The notes below the pieces were generated by a model, which had not been told where the DNA came from, did not search any database, and saw only the letters and a program-made list of their open reading frames with translations. The position numbers were made by a program, and so were the translations under genes. Shown here one piece after another: positions 52,864 to 62,483 of a stretch of 64,000 nucleotides of DNA; position 1 is the stretch's first letter; the number at the start of each line of letters is the position of its first letter. Location of the stretch: assembly GCF_005222485.1 (NCBI RefSeq), contig NZ_CP029078.1, positions 1,488,001 through 1,552,000 of the forward strand, read 5' to 3'. Origin of the DNA: Streptomyces griseoviridis. GTDB lineage: Bacteria > Actinomycetota > Actinomycetes > Streptomycetales > Streptomycetaceae.

Positions 52864-53199
52864 CGCCGATACGGCGATTCGGCCGTCCGGGAAAACAGCG
52901 AAATAGGCGGGTCCACGGCACGGCACAGGACGGGACACGGGTAAGGCGACCCGGGTCCCGTCTTATTTTCTTACCTAAAGCGGCACTCGGATGGTCCACG
53001 GTTTTTCGACGGCCGGAAAAGGCCGGGCGGAGCCGCAGGTCAGCGGCGCGTACAGAACAGTCGACGCGCTGTCCAGAGTCATCCCCCGTTCGGGTCAAGC
53101 TTTGGCCCGGGGTCTTCTGCCGTACCGGAATTGAAAACTATTCTGCAACCTCTCAGACACGGAAAGCGCGCATTCAATTCATGAGAGGCCGTTGAGAAA
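52864..53199. other. 336-bp intergenic region
   Basis: No gene. It carries the terminator at 52929-52970 and AT-richer sequence just before the transporter (53115-53195), likely its promoter. GAGAAA precedes ATG 53200 with no strong ribosome site. Confidence 0.5.
52929..52970 (+). terminator. Rho-independent terminator
   Basis: GACGGGAC (52929-52936) pairs with GTCCCGTC (52955-52962), with inner CGGGT/ACCCG, followed by a T-rich tail TTATTTTC. Confidence 0.85.
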
Positions 53200-54837
53200 A
53201 TGGTAAGTGTCGGCCATGCCTCCACAAGAAACAACAGAAGTCCGAACGCGCTGAGGCGGGACGTCGGCCTCATCGGGCTCATGTGGGCCTCCGTCGGGTC
53301 GATCATCGGCTCCGGATGGCTGTACGGAGCCGAGAAGGCCGTGGTGGCCGCAGGACCCGCGGCGATCATCTCCTGGGTGATCGGCGCCGTCGCGATCGTC
53401 CTGCTCGCCCTGGTCCACGCCGAGTTGGGCGGCCTCTTCCCGGTCGCGGGCGGCACCGCACGCTACCCGCACTACGCCTTCGGCGGCCTGGCCGGCATGT
53501 CCTTCGGCTGGTTCTCCTGGCTCCAGGCAGCGACGGTCGCCCCCATCGAGGTCGAGGCGATGATCGGCTACGCGGGCCACTGGGACTGGGCCACGGGGTT
53601 CCAGCACACCGACGGCACCCTGACCGGCTCGGGCCTGCTCGCGGCGATCGTCCTGATGGCCGTCTTCGTCGCGGTGAACTTCCTCGGCGTCCGGGTCCTC
53701 GCCCACACCAACAGCGCCGCCACCTGGTGGAAGATCGCCATCCCGCTGGCCGCGATCTTCATCATCGCCGCCGGCAACTTCCACCCCGCCAACTTCACCT
53801 CCGAGAGCTTCGCCCCGTTCGGCGCCAAGGGCATCCTCAGCGCCATCAGCGGCAGCGGCATCATCTTCGCGCTGCTCGGCTTCGAGCAGGCGATCCAGCT
53901 CGCGGGCGAGAGCCGCAACCCCAAGCGCGACCTGCCCCGCGCCACGCTCGGCTCGGTCGCCATCGGCGCCGTCATCTACCTGCTGCTCCAGGTCGTCTTC
54001 ATCGCCGCCCTGCCGCACAGCACCTTCGCGCACGGCTGGGCCAAGCTCGACTTCCCCGGCATCAGCGGCCCCTGGGCGGGCCTCGCCACCCTGGTCGGTC
54101 TCGGCTGGCTCAGCGTCGTGCTGTACCTCGACGCGGTGATCTCCCCCGGCGGCACGGGACTCATCTACACCACCGCCACCTCCCGCGTCTCCTACGGCCT
54201 CGCCAAGAACGGCTACGCGCCGAAGGTCCTCACGCACACCGACGCCCGCGGGGTGCCGTGGTTCGGCCTGATCGTCACGTTCGTGACCGGCGTGGTCTGC
54301 TTCCTGCCCTTCCCGAGCTGGCAGGAGCTGGTCGGCTTCATCACCTCGGCGAGCGTCCTGATGTACGCGGGCGCCCCACTCGCCTACGGCGTCTTCGCGC
54401 GGCGCCTGCCGCACCTGGAACGGCCCTACCGGCTGCCCGCGGGCGGGGTGATCTCCCCGCTGTCGTTCGTGATCGCCGACCTCATCATCTACTGGGCCGG
54501 CTGGGAGACCCTGTGGCGGCTGGGCGTGGCGATCGTGCTCGGCTACGCGCTGCTCGGCGGCTACGCCTGGTACGCCATCAAGACCGGCAAGCCGGACGCG
54601 CCCCGCATGGACTTCAGGGCCGCCCAGTGGCTGCCGGTCTATCTGCTGGGCATGGGCCTGATCTCCTGGCAGGGCGGCTTCGGCGGCGCCGGGCACATCC
54701 CCCTGTGGTGGGACATGGCGATCATCGCGGTGTTCTCCGTCGGCGTCTACTACTGGGCGCGGGCCACCGCGTCCCGCACCGAGGAGATCGAGCGGAGCAT
54801 CGAGGAGGTCGTGGTGACCGACGCGCCCGCGCACTGA
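53200..54837 (+). CDS. APC family amino acid permease
   Basis: 545 aa with about 12 transmembrane helices. Typical opening SVGSIIGSGWLYGAEKA, then GGLFPVAGGTARYPHYAFG. Substrate not assignable. ATG 53200 is used, with MVSVGHASTRNNRSPNALRR before the first helix. Followed by a strong hairpin. Confidence 0.87.
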   Translation: MVSVGHASTRNNRSPNALRRDVGLIGLMWASVGSIIGSGWLYGAEKAVVAAGPAAIISWVIGAVAIVLLALVHAELGGLFPVAGGTARYPHYAFGGLAGMSFGWFSWLQAATVAPIEVEAMIGYAGHWDWATGFQHTDGTLTGSGLLAAIVLMAVFVAVNFLGVRVLAHTNSAATWWKIAIPLAAIFIIAAGNFHPANFTSESFAPFGAKGILSAISGSGIIFALLGFEQAIQLAGESRNPKRDLPRATLGSVAIGAVIYLLLQVVFIAALPHSTFAHGWAKLDFPGISGPWAGLATLVGLGWLSVVLYLDAVISPGGTGLIYTTATSRVSYGLAKNGYAPKVLTHTDARGVPWFGLIVTFVTGVVCFLPFPSWQELVGFITSASVLMYAGAPLAYGVFARRLPHLERPYRLPAGGVISPLSFVIADLIIYWAGWETLWRLGVAIVLGYALLGGYAWYAIKTGKPDAPRMDFRAAQWLPVYLLGMGLISWQGGFGGAGHIPLWWDMAIIAVFSVGVYYWARATASRTEEIERSIEEVVVTDAPAH

Positions 54838-54845
54838 CAGCGGCC

Positions 54846-54891
54846 GGGGCCCCTGCCCGGACGGCGGTACCCGCGCCCCGGCAGGGGCCCC
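54846..54891 (+). terminator. Hairpin terminator after the permease
   Basis: GGGGCCCCTGCC (54846-54857) pairs with GGCAGGGGCCCC (54880-54891) in a perfect 12-bp stem. No clear T-tract. Confidence 0.75.
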
Positions 54892-54988
54892 GGGCGCCCT
54901 CGCGAACGACTCCCGGTCCAGCTCAGCGCCTCCGCGCCGGCCCCTCGGCCGCCGCTCCCCTGCCCCGCGGCGGCCGTCCGGGCACGGA

Positions 54989-54994
54989 CATAAT
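54989..54994 (+). promoter_or_regulatory. -10 element CATAAT, leaderless pobA
   Basis: CATAAT ends 6 nt before GTG 55001, supporting that start and a leaderless message. Confidence 0.5.
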
Positions 54995-55000
54995 GATCGG

Positions 55001-56230
55001 GTGACGCTCAACTCCCCCCACCACAGCGCCCCGTCCGGCTCGCCCGCCGTGCCCCGCTTCCCGGTCGTCGTCATCGGCGCGGGACCGGCGGGCCTCGCCC
55101 TCGGCAACGTCCTGCGGGCCGCCTCGATCGACTGCCTGGTCCTGGAGACGGAGTCCCGCGCCTTCATCGAAGGGCGCCCCAGGGCCGGCGTCATCGAGGA
55201 GTGGGCGGTGCGCGGCCTGGAGGAACGCGGCCTCGCCGAGAGCCTGTTGGCGCGGGCCGAGCGGCACACCGCGTGCGAGTTCCGGCTCGGCGGACGGCGC
55301 CACCGGCTCCCCTACCAGGAGTTGACGGGCCGTCACCACTACGTCTATCCACAGCCGTTGCTGGTCACGGACCTGGTGCGGGAGTACGCCGACGTGCGTG
55401 GCGGCGCGATCAGGTTCGAGGTGCGCGACGTCCGGCTGCACGGCCTCGACACCGCCGGGCCCGCGGTGTCGTACACCGTCGAGGACGGCGAACGGCACCT
55501 GGTGCGGGCCGACTTCGTGGCCGGCTGCGACGGCGCCCGCGGGGTGACCAGGACGGTGCTGCCCGACTGGGCCAGGATCTCCCGGCACGACTACGGCGTC
55601 GGCTGGCTCGCGCTGCTCGCCGAGGCACCGCCGTCCGCGGACTGCGTCCTGTTCGGCGTCCACCCGCGCGGCTTCGCCGGGCACATGCCGCGCAGCCCCG
55701 ACGTGACCCGCTACTACCTGCAGTGCCCACCCGGCGACGACCCGGAGAACTGGCCGCAGGACAGGGTCTGGGCGGAGTTGCAGGAACGGCTCGCGGTGGA
55801 CGACCGGCCCCCGCTCACCGAGGGGCGGCTGATCGAGAAGCGGGTCCTCGATCTGCACAACCACGTGGTGGAGCCGATGTCGTTCGGCCGCCTCTTCCTC
55901 GCCGGGGACGCCGCGCATCTGACCGCGCCCATCGCCGCCAAGGGCATGAACCTCGCCCTGCACGACGCGTTCCTGCTCGCCGACGCGCTCATCGCCTACC
56001 TGGCGGACGGCGACACCGCCGGTCTCGACGGCTACTCGGACGCCTGTCTGCGCCGCGTCTGGGACTACCAGGAGTTCTCGCAGTGGCTCTCCGACGTGTA
56101 CCACGGCGCGTCCTCGGGCGACCCGTACCGCGCGGGCACCACCCGCGCCAGGCTGCGCCGCCTGTTCGACTCGCCCAGGGCGGCCGGGGCCTTCGCCGAG
56201 CAGTACCTCGGCGAGAGCTCCCCCGTCTGA
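55001..56230 (+). CDS. pobA: 4-hydroxybenzoate 3-monooxygenase PobA
   Basis: 409-aa FAD-dependent aromatic hydroxylase, making protocatechuate from 4-hydroxybenzoate. Motifs: FAD-binding VVVIGAGPAGLALGNVL, the DG motif VAGCDGARGVTR, and GD motif LFLAGDAAHLTAPIAAKGMN. PobA-like sequence HHYVYPQPLLVTDL supports substrate type. GTG 55001 has the -10 element upstream. No pobR gene adjoins. Confidence 0.85.
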   Translation: MTLNSPHHSAPSGSPAVPRFPVVVIGAGPAGLALGNVLRAASIDCLVLETESRAFIEGRPRAGVIEEWAVRGLEERGLAESLLARAERHTACEFRLGGRRHRLPYQELTGRHHYVYPQPLLVTDLVREYADVRGGAIRFEVRDVRLHGLDTAGPAVSYTVEDGERHLVRADFVAGCDGARGVTRTVLPDWARISRHDYGVGWLALLAEAPPSADCVLFGVHPRGFAGHMPRSPDVTRYYLQCPPGDDPENWPQDRVWAELQERLAVDDRPPLTEGRLIEKRVLDLHNHVVEPMSFGRLFLAGDAAHLTAPIAAKGMNLALHDAFLLADALIAYLADGDTAGLDGYSDACLRRVWDYQEFSQWLSDVYHGASSGDPYRAGTTRARLRRLFDSPRAAGAFAEQYLGESSPV

Positions 56231-56244
56231 CCCGGCGCCGCGGC

Positions 56245-56808
56245 TCAGGCCACGCCGAGCCCCTCCAGCACGACGGCGCCCGGGAGTTCGGCGAACGCGG
56301 CGCCCGGCACCAGCAGCTTGCCGCGCCTGCGCCCGCTGCCCACCAGGACGTACGGCAGCTCGACGACGGCCGGGTCGACCAACACCGGCCAGTCGGCGGG
56401 CAGTCCGATCGGGGTGATGCCGCCGTACTCCATGCCGGTCTCCCCTGTCGCCGTGTCCATCGACGCGAACGACGCCTTCCGGGCGCCGAGTTGGCGGCGG
56501 ACCACGCCGTTGACGTCGACCCGGGTGGTGGACAGCACGACACATGCGGCGAGCGAGGTCCCGCCGCCGCGCTTGCCGGCCACGACCACGCAGTTCGCGG
56601 ACTGTTCGAGCAGCTCACGCCCGTAGTGCTCGACGAAGACGGCGGTGTCGGCCCACTCCGGGTCGGTGTCGACGTACACGATCCGCTCGGCGGGCACCGC
56701 GCCGTTCCAGCGGCGTACGGCGTCGGCGACCGGCGCGGTCAGCTCGTCGAGGCGGTCGGGGGCGGGGGCGAGGGCGGCGTCGTCGAAGTGGCCGATGGGT
56801 GCGTGCAT
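56245..56808 (-). CDS. YbaK/EbsC family protein (tRNA deacylase-like)
   Basis: 187 aa. VVVAGKRGGGTSLAACVVLS, then ARKASFASMDTATGETGMEY, GGITPIGLP: characteristic YbaK/ProX core. Family members hydrolyse mischarged tRNAs such as Cys-tRNAPro or Ala-tRNAPro. It follows the XRE-cupin gene by 43 bp on the same strand. ATG 56808. Confidence 0.85.
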   Translation of the reverse strand: MHAPIGHFDDAALAPAPDRLDELTAPVADAVRRWNGAVPAERIVYVDTDPEWADTAVFVEHYGRELLEQSANCVVVAGKRGGGTSLAACVVLSTTRVDVNGVVRRQLGARKASFASMDTATGETGMEYGGITPIGLPADWPVLVDPAVVELPYVLVGSGRRRGKLLVPGAAFAELPGAVVLEGLGVA

Positions 56809-56851
56809 GGCCGCACGCTAACAGCAGCGCCGGCCGGCGGGTCGGGGCGGT

Positions 56852-57424
56852 TCACTGGACGGGCGGGACGGAGACGGCCATCACCATCGTCAGCGGCTCG
56901 TCGCCGGTGTTGCCGTACACGTGCGGGCTGTCCGCCTCGAAGGTCACGCTCGCGCCGGTCGGGACGCGGTGCTCGACGCCGTCCACGGTCAGGGTCAGCT
57001 CACCGGACGTGACGTGCGCGATCTCGACCGTGCCCGCCGGGTGCGGGTCGGCGGGGCTGCTGTCGCCCGGCACCAGGTGCCAGTCCCACATCTCCAGCGG
57101 GCCGGGCGCCTCGGTGCCGGCCAGCAGCCGGTTGTGGCTGCCCGCGGGGGTGTGCCAGAGCCGTACCGCCTGCTCGGCGGGGACGATCCTGACCCGGGGG
57201 CCCTGCTCGTAGTCGAGCAGGGTGGTGATGCTGATGCCGAGGGCGTCGCCGATCTTGACGACCGTGCCGAGGCTGGGGTTGGTGCGGGCCTGCTCGATCT
57301 GGATGAGCATGCCGCGGCTGACCCCGGCGCGGGCGGCGAGCACGTCCAGGGTGAAGCCGCGGTCGTTGCGCCAGCGTTTGACGTTGCGCGCCAGGGACTG
57401 GGTCAGCAGGTCGAGGTCCGACAC
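56852..57424 (-). CDS. XRE-cupin transcriptional regulator
   Basis: 190 aa. N-terminal HTH (NVKRWRNDRGFTLDVLAARA, GVSRGMLIQIEQARTNPSLG) and a C-terminal cupin (HVTSGELTLTVDGVEHRVPT, SPHVYGNTGDEPLTMV). It probably binds a small ligand and controls itself and the YbaK gene. GTG 57424. Confidence 0.87.
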   Translation of the reverse strand: MSDLDLLTQSLARNVKRWRNDRGFTLDVLAARAGVSRGMLIQIEQARTNPSLGTVVKIGDALGISITTLLDYEQGPRVRIVPAEQAVRLWHTPAGSHNRLLAGTEAPGPLEMWDWHLVPGDSSPADPHPAGTVEIAHVTSGELTLTVDGVEHRVPTGASVTFEADSPHVYGNTGDEPLTMVMAVSVPPVQ

Positions 57425-57582
57425 ATTCCGTCCAACTCGTCACGCCCTCGTGGGGCACTGTCCTCGACGACAGAGTCCACTCGACTGCACTACGGTCCGG
57501 TGCACCCCGTCGTCCACCGAACTGTACTGCGAGGCGTCTCGTCGCGGTGTGCCCCGCGGCGGCGACGGGCCGACGGCGGCCG

Positions 57583-58353
57583 TCAGGTGTCAGGACCGAG
57601 GTCGGCCTCGGCCGGCCTGGACACCGTCTCCTCGTCCAACTCCGAGAGCCGCAACAGCTGTTCGGGGGTGACCCCGGCCGGGATCGGAATCGGGGCCGGG
57701 GTGCGCAGCGGCGGCTGCCACCCCTCGTCCTGGGTCCAGCGGCGGACCACCCGGGCCGGGGCGCCCGCCACCACCGCGTGGTCGGGGACCGTGCCGCGGA
57801 CCACCGCGCCCGCCGCCACCACGACGTTCCGCCCGATCCTGGCGCCGGGCAGGATCACCGCGCCGGTGCCGACCCAGCAGCCTGGCCCGACCTCCACCGG
57901 CTCCATCCGGGGCCACTGCTTGCCGATGGGCTGGTGGGGATCGTCGTAGGAGTGGTTCGTGGAGGTGAGGTAGACGTAGGGGCCGAAGTAGCAGTCGCTG
58001 CCGATGGTGACCGTGGTGTCCGCGATGACATGGCTGCCCCGGCCGAGGACGACACCGTCGCCGATGCGCAGGATCGGGTCGGGGCCGAGGTCGAGGTCGG
58101 GCATCAGGCCCGCGGTGAGGGTGACCTGTTCGCCGACGACGCAGTGCGCGCCGATCTTGATCCATGGTTCACCGAAGACCGTGCCGAGCGGGAAGGCGAG
58201 CCGGGTGCCGGTGCCGAGGGCACCGAACCGGAAGCGGCCGGGGTGCGCGGCGGTCACCGAACCCGTGCGCTGCACCCAGGACCAGCCCGCGTGCACGGCA
58301 CGCTGCGCGAGCCCCCGGGACCAGGACGAGAACGCGTTCGTGGGCTTCGGCAC
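57583..58353 (-). CDS. Left-handed beta-helix acyltransferase
   Basis: 256 aa with hexapeptide repeats (IKIGAHCVVGEQVTL; VVLGRGSHVIADTTVTIGSD; VEVGPGCWVGTGAVILPGAR) in the LbH fold, and the NHSY active-site-like loop seen in CoA-dependent acetyltransferases. Acceptor unknown. GTG 58353 is preceded by TACGGT (58365-58360) on the minus strand, indicating a leaderless start. Confidence 0.83.
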   Translation of the reverse strand: MPKPTNAFSSWSRGLAQRAVHAGWSWVQRTGSVTAAHPGRFRFGALGTGTRLAFPLGTVFGEPWIKIGAHCVVGEQVTLTAGLMPDLDLGPDPILRIGDGVVLGRGSHVIADTTVTIGSDCYFGPYVYLTSTNHSYDDPHQPIGKQWPRMEPVEVGPGCWVGTGAVILPGARIGRNVVVAAGAVVRGTVPDHAVVAGAPARVVRRWTQDEGWQPPLRTPAPIPIPAGVTPEQLLRLSELDEETVSRPAEADLGPDT

Positions 58354-58470
58354 CCGCTCACCGTACTCAGCGGGGGCCTGGCGCACCGGCCGATGGCCCT
58401 GTGATCTTCACCCCACCGGGTGGCGTACGGTGCCGGAAGGATTCACCACCGGCGGAGGCGAGGAGAGGCC

Positions 58471-59004
58471 ATGGCGCACAAGGCGTTGATCACGGGGTTC
58501 GGCGGCCGGGAGCCGCGGCTCGACGCGGAGGCGTTCGTGGCGCCGACCGCGTCGGTGATCGGGGACGTGACGCTGCGGGCCGGGGCCAGCGTCTGGTACG
58601 GCGCGGTCGTGCGCGGTGACGTCGAGGCGATCTCGGTGGGCGCGCGCAGCAACATCCAGGACAACTGCACGCTCCACGCCGACCCGGGGTTCCCGGTGCG
58701 CATCGGGGAGCGGGTGTCGGTGGGGCACAACGCCGTGGTGCACGGGGCGACCGTCGGGGACGACTGCCTGATCGGAATGGGCGCGACGGTCCTCAACGGC
58801 GCGGTGATCGGGGCGGGCTCGCTGGTCGCCGCGCAGGCGCTGGTGCCGCAGGGCATGGAGGTGCCGCCGGGTTCCCTGGTGGCGGGGGTCCCGGCGAAGG
58901 TCAGGCGGGAGCTGACCGAGGAGGAGAAGCAGGGCGTGACCCTGAACGGCACCCTCTACGCGGACCTCGCGAAGGCGCACCGCGAGGCGCACGAGGAGGG
59001 CTGA
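58471..59004 (+). CDS. Gamma-carbonic anhydrase family protein
   Basis: 177 aa. Left-handed beta-helix with ASVIGDVTLRAGASVWYGAV, the zinc-ligand-like NCTLHADPG and VGHNAVVHGATVGDDCLIG, typical of gamma-CA-like (YrdA/PaaY) proteins. Activity as a carbonic anhydrase is not certain. AGGAGAGG precedes ATG 58471. Confidence 0.87.
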   Translation: MAHKALITGFGGREPRLDAEAFVAPTASVIGDVTLRAGASVWYGAVVRGDVEAISVGARSNIQDNCTLHADPGFPVRIGERVSVGHNAVVHGATVGDDCLIGMGATVLNGAVIGAGSLVAAQALVPQGMEVPPGSLVAGVPAKVRRELTEEEKQGVTLNGTLYADLAKAHREAHEEG

Positions 59005-59152
59005 ACGGGGAACTCGAACCCCGGGTCCGCCGTAGCCCTGCCCTGCCCTTTACGACGCCGGGCCCGCAACCCGGCGGGGCGCCGGGCCGGTCGGTGGGGA
59101 GGGACGGGCACGCTCGGGACGGGGATGGGCGGACGTCGGCCCGCGACAGGGC

Positions 59153-59230
59153 CAGGTCTCACTCGGCGGGGAGGCGCGGACGTCAGCTTGCGGCAGAGCG
59201 GGGAGAGGCAGGTCTCACTCGGCGGGGACG
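59153..59230. repeat. Direct repeat CAGGTCTCACTCGGCGGGGA
   Basis: The 20-bp sequence occurs at 59153-59172 and 59211-59230, 58 bp apart, with related sequence between. It looks like a local duplication at the end of the DedA gene. Confidence 0.7.
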
Positions 59231-59877
59231 GTCGTCGTCCCCGCCGCCTCGCGCTCCGCCGCCTCTCGCTCCGCCGTGGCCTTCTGCGCGCGGCGCCGCA
59301 CGAGCAGCATCGAGCCGAGCCCGAACAGCACGGCCGCCGCGAGACCGAAGTAGGAGAACCGCTTCAGCCAGTCCTCGGCGACGATGCCGACGTAGTAGAC
59401 GACGGCGGTGGTGCCGCCCGCCCAGACGATCCCGCCGAGCACGTTGGCGATCAGGAACTTCCAGTACGGCATGTGCAGCACACCCGCGAGCGGACCGGCG
59501 AAGATGCGCAGCAGGGCGACGAAGCGGCCGAAGAAGACGGCCCACATGCCCCACTTCTCGAAGGACCGCTCGGCGGTGGCGATGTGCCCCTCGCCGAAGT
59601 GCTTCGGGAACTTCCTGCCGAGCCAGGCCAGCAGCGGGCGTCCGCCCTTGCGGCCGATGGCGTAGCCGATGGAGTCGCCGACGACCGCGCCGAGGCTGGC
59701 GCAGGCGCCGAGGATCAGGGGGTTGATCTCGGAGTGCTGCGAGGACAGCAGGGCGGCCGAGACCAGCACGATCTCGCCCGGCAGCGGGATGCCCAGGCTC
59801 TCCAGACCGATGACCAGCCCCACCAAGGCGTAGACGGCCACCGCGGGCACGCTGTCGAGCCACTCCTGGACGTGCAA
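59215..59877 (-). CDS. DedA family membrane protein
   Basis: 220 aa. DedA/SNARE-associated family: LESLGIPLPGEIVLVSAALL, FGRFVALLRIFAGPLAGVLHM and several hydrophobic helices. Thought to be a lipid scramblase or flippase-like transporter. TTG 59877 is chosen because GGGAGGAA precedes it and an upstream extension is charged. Ends in a charged Glu/Arg tail. Confidence 0.85.
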   Translation of the reverse strand: MHVQEWLDSVPAVAVYALVGLVIGLESLGIPLPGEIVLVSAALLSSQHSEINPLILGACASLGAVVGDSIGYAIGRKGGRPLLAWLGRKFPKHFGEGHIATAERSFEKWGMWAVFFGRFVALLRIFAGPLAGVLHMPYWKFLIANVLGGIVWAGGTTAVVYYVGIVAEDWLKRFSYFGLAAAVLFGLGSMLLVRRRAQKATAEREAAEREAAGTTTVPAE

Positions 59878-60014
59878 AGCCGGTTCCTCCCGATATTTTC
59901 GCGATGCGCGACGCGCTATGAGCGATGCGCGATCCTCGCGACCCTGTTCCCGGCGCGCGGCGGACGCGCGCACGCCGGAAGCCTACCGGGTCCGGATGAC
60001 GGCGCGGCGGCCCG

Positions 60015-62483
60015 TCAGGACGGAACGGTCACGCTGGTCCGCAGCCGCAGATCCCCCGAGGACGCCCCCACCCACACGGTCCTGCGGCCGGTGCCGAGCA
60101 CCCGGCCGTGCCGTGAGGGGTCCCAGGAGGAGAGGGTGCGGGCGGCCACCCGCACGGTGACGCGGCGCCGCTCGCCAGGGCGCAGCGAGAGCCGCCGGTA
60201 GCCGCCCAACACCCTCACCGCCTGGTCGAGTTGGAGATGCGGCGAGGGTCCGACGTACACCTGCGGGACGGCGATCCCGGCGCGCGCCCCGCTGTTGCGC
60301 ACGGTGAAGGTGACGTCGATCCCGTCGGGGGCGGGGCGCGCGGCGAGGTCCTGGTAGGCGAAGGACGTGTAGGAGAGTCCGTGCCCGAAGGGGAACAGCG
60401 GCCGGACGCCGCGGGCGTCGTACCAGCGGTGGCCGAGGTGGATGCCCTCGCTGTACTCCTCGACGCCGTCGGCGCCCGGGTAGCGGCGGGCGTCGCCCGC
60501 GACGGGGTGGTGGTCGTCGTCGACCGGGAAGGTCTGGGTGAGCCGCCCGCCGGGGTCGCAGTCGCCGTACAGGACGGCCGCGGTGGCCGCCGCGCCCTCC
60601 TGCCCGGGGTAGTACATCTGGAGGACGGCGCCGGTCCGATCGAGCCAGGGCATCGCGGTGGACGACGAGGTGTTGAGGACGACGGTGGTGCGCGGGTTGG
60701 CCGCGGTGACCTCGGCGATGAGGCGCTCCTGGTTGCCCGGCAGCGCGACGCTCGCCCGGTCGCGGCCCTCGGTGGCCTCCTCGTGGGCGAAGAGGACGAC
60801 GTCGTCGGCGGCGCGGGCGGCGGCGACGGCCTCGGCGACGTCGTCGGCCCGGGTGGCGGCGGTGATGCGGCGCAGCCGGAACAGCTGTCCGGCGGAGCCG
60901 CCGTGCGCGGTGATCCGCAGGGTGTGGGTGCCGCGGGTGAGGTGCGGGGCGGCGCGCCGCACCTGCAGTCCGTCGGGCGCGGCGGTGGTCAGGCCGCCGA
61001 CGAAGTACTCGTCCCAGCCGGGGGCGAGCGGGAAGAGTTCCGTGCCGTCGAGGAGGACGGCGGGGCGGGCCTTGGGGTCGCCGTCGTAGTGGAGGACGAA
61101 GGTCCACGTCCCGGTGGCGGGGACGGTGAGCCGGCCGTCGTAGGTCCAGGTCTGGCCAGGGGCCACCCGCTGTTCCTCGGTGGCGAAGGCGCGGCTGAGG
61201 GCCGAGGCGGGCAGCGGTTTGCCGAAGAGGTCCTCGCCGAGGGCGTAGGTGACCCGTGCGGCGCGCGCGGTGAGGACGTCGACGGGGCTGTCCGCGTGGT
61301 CGGGGACGACATGGGCGCTGCCGCCGCCGCTCACGTACGGCACGGCGCCGGTGGGTCCGATGACGGCGAGGCTCCGGCCGGGGGCGAGCGGCAGGGTGCC
61401 GTGGGCGTTGCGCAGCAGGGTGGCGCCCGCCTTGGCGACTTCGAGGGCGACGGCTGCGCCGGCCTTCGGGTCCCTGGCCGGGCGGGGCGGGGCGCTGCCG
61501 TCGAGGAGGCCGAAGCGGTCCATGACGGTGAGGACGCGGCGGACGGCCCGGTCGACGTACCGTTCGCCGACCTCGCCCGCGCGGACGGCCCGTTTCAGCG
61601 GGGCGCCGAAGTAGGTGCCGTCGGGCATCTCCAGGTCGAGTCCCGCGGTGAGCGACGCGACCGTGCTGTGCGCGGCGGACCAGTCGGTCATGACGAGGCC
61701 CTCGAAGCCCCACCGGTCGCGCAGGACGCCGGTGAGCAGTGCCTCGTTCTCGCAGGCGAAGGTGGCGTCCACCTTGTTGTAGGCGCCCATGACCGCGCCG
61801 ACGCCCGCCTCCACGGCCGCCTCGAAGCCGCGCAACTCGCATTCGTGCAGGGTCTGTTCGTCGACCCGCACGTCGACGGAACCCCGGTCCCTCTCCTGGT
61901 TGTTGAGGGCGTAGTGCTTGACGGTGGCGATCAGGCCCTCGTCCTGGATGCCGGCGATCTCGGCGGCGACCAGGTCGGAGGCGAGCAGCGGATCCTCGCC
62001 GAAGGTCTCGAAGTTGCGGCCCGCGTAGGGGGTGCGGATGAGGTTGACCATCGGGGAGAGCAGCACGTCCTGGCCGAGGGCGCGGCCCTCGCGGCCGATG
62101 ACCCCGCCGTAGCGGCGGGCCAGTTCGGGGTCGAACGCGGAGGCCAGCAGGACGGGTGCGGGCAGCGCGGTGGCGTGCCGGGTGACCCGGACGCCCGCCG
62201 GACCGTCGGCGAGCCGCAGCGGCGGGATGCCGAGCCGCCGCACCCCGGGGACGTAGCCCGCCTGACCGAGCGGCGCGGGGTCGGTGGCGCCGTGCAGGAG
62301 CGAGATCTTCTCGTCGAGGGTGAGCCGGCTCAGGAGGTCCTCGACCCGGGGCGCGGCGCCGGCCCGGGATCCGACCCGGGCGTACGCGGGGGGCGTGGGC
62401 CCGCCGGTGGCCGCCGCCGCGACGGCGATGGCGCCGCCCATCAGACGCAGGGCGGATCGCCGGGAGGGGACCGTTTCGGTCAT
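60015..62483 (-). CDS. Glycoside hydrolase family 3 beta-glucosidase, secreted
   Basis: 822 aa. Twin-arginine signal (SRRSALRLMGGAIAVAAAA). GH3 N-domain with nucleophile D267 in VMTDWSAAHS and preceding segments KHYALNNQ and MGAYNKVD. A PA14 domain is inserted at about residues 400-530 (TWTYDGRLTVPATGTWTFVL). A GH3 C-domain and fibronectin-type end follow (FPFGHGLSYTSFAYQDL; GERRRVTVRV). It releases sugars from beta-glucosides outside the cell. ATG 62483. Confidence 0.9.
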   Translation of the reverse strand: MTETVPSRRSALRLMGGAIAVAAAATGGPTPPAYARVGSRAGAAPRVEDLLSRLTLDEKISLLHGATDPAPLGQAGYVPGVRRLGIPPLRLADGPAGVRVTRHATALPAPVLLASAFDPELARRYGGVIGREGRALGQDVLLSPMVNLIRTPYAGRNFETFGEDPLLASDLVAAEIAGIQDEGLIATVKHYALNNQERDRGSVDVRVDEQTLHECELRGFEAAVEAGVGAVMGAYNKVDATFACENEALLTGVLRDRWGFEGLVMTDWSAAHSTVASLTAGLDLEMPDGTYFGAPLKRAVRAGEVGERYVDRAVRRVLTVMDRFGLLDGSAPPRPARDPKAGAAVALEVAKAGATLLRNAHGTLPLAPGRSLAVIGPTGAVPYVSGGGSAHVVPDHADSPVDVLTARAARVTYALGEDLFGKPLPASALSRAFATEEQRVAPGQTWTYDGRLTVPATGTWTFVLHYDGDPKARPAVLLDGTELFPLAPGWDEYFVGGLTTAAPDGLQVRRAAPHLTRGTHTLRITAHGGSAGQLFRLRRITAATRADDVAEAVAAARAADDVVLFAHEEATEGRDRASVALPGNQERLIAEVTAANPRTTVVLNTSSSTAMPWLDRTGAVLQMYYPGQEGAAATAAVLYGDCDPGGRLTQTFPVDDDHHPVAGDARRYPGADGVEEYSEGIHLGHRWYDARGVRPLFPFGHGLSYTSFAYQDLAARPAPDGIDVTFTVRNSGARAGIAVPQVYVGPSPHLQLDQAVRVLGGYRRLSLRPGERRRVTVRVAARTLSSWDPSRHGRVLGTGRRTVWVGASSGDLRLRTSVTVPS

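Noticed and set aside
55001..57424. A biosynthetic gene cluster around pobA
   Set aside because: Neighbours are YbaK and a general regulator; no synthase or tailoring genes accompany it.
59005..59040. GGGGAACTCGAACCCC, tRNA T-arm-like sequence
   Set aside because: No matching acceptor, D or anticodon arms nearby; it is a short intergenic hairpin.
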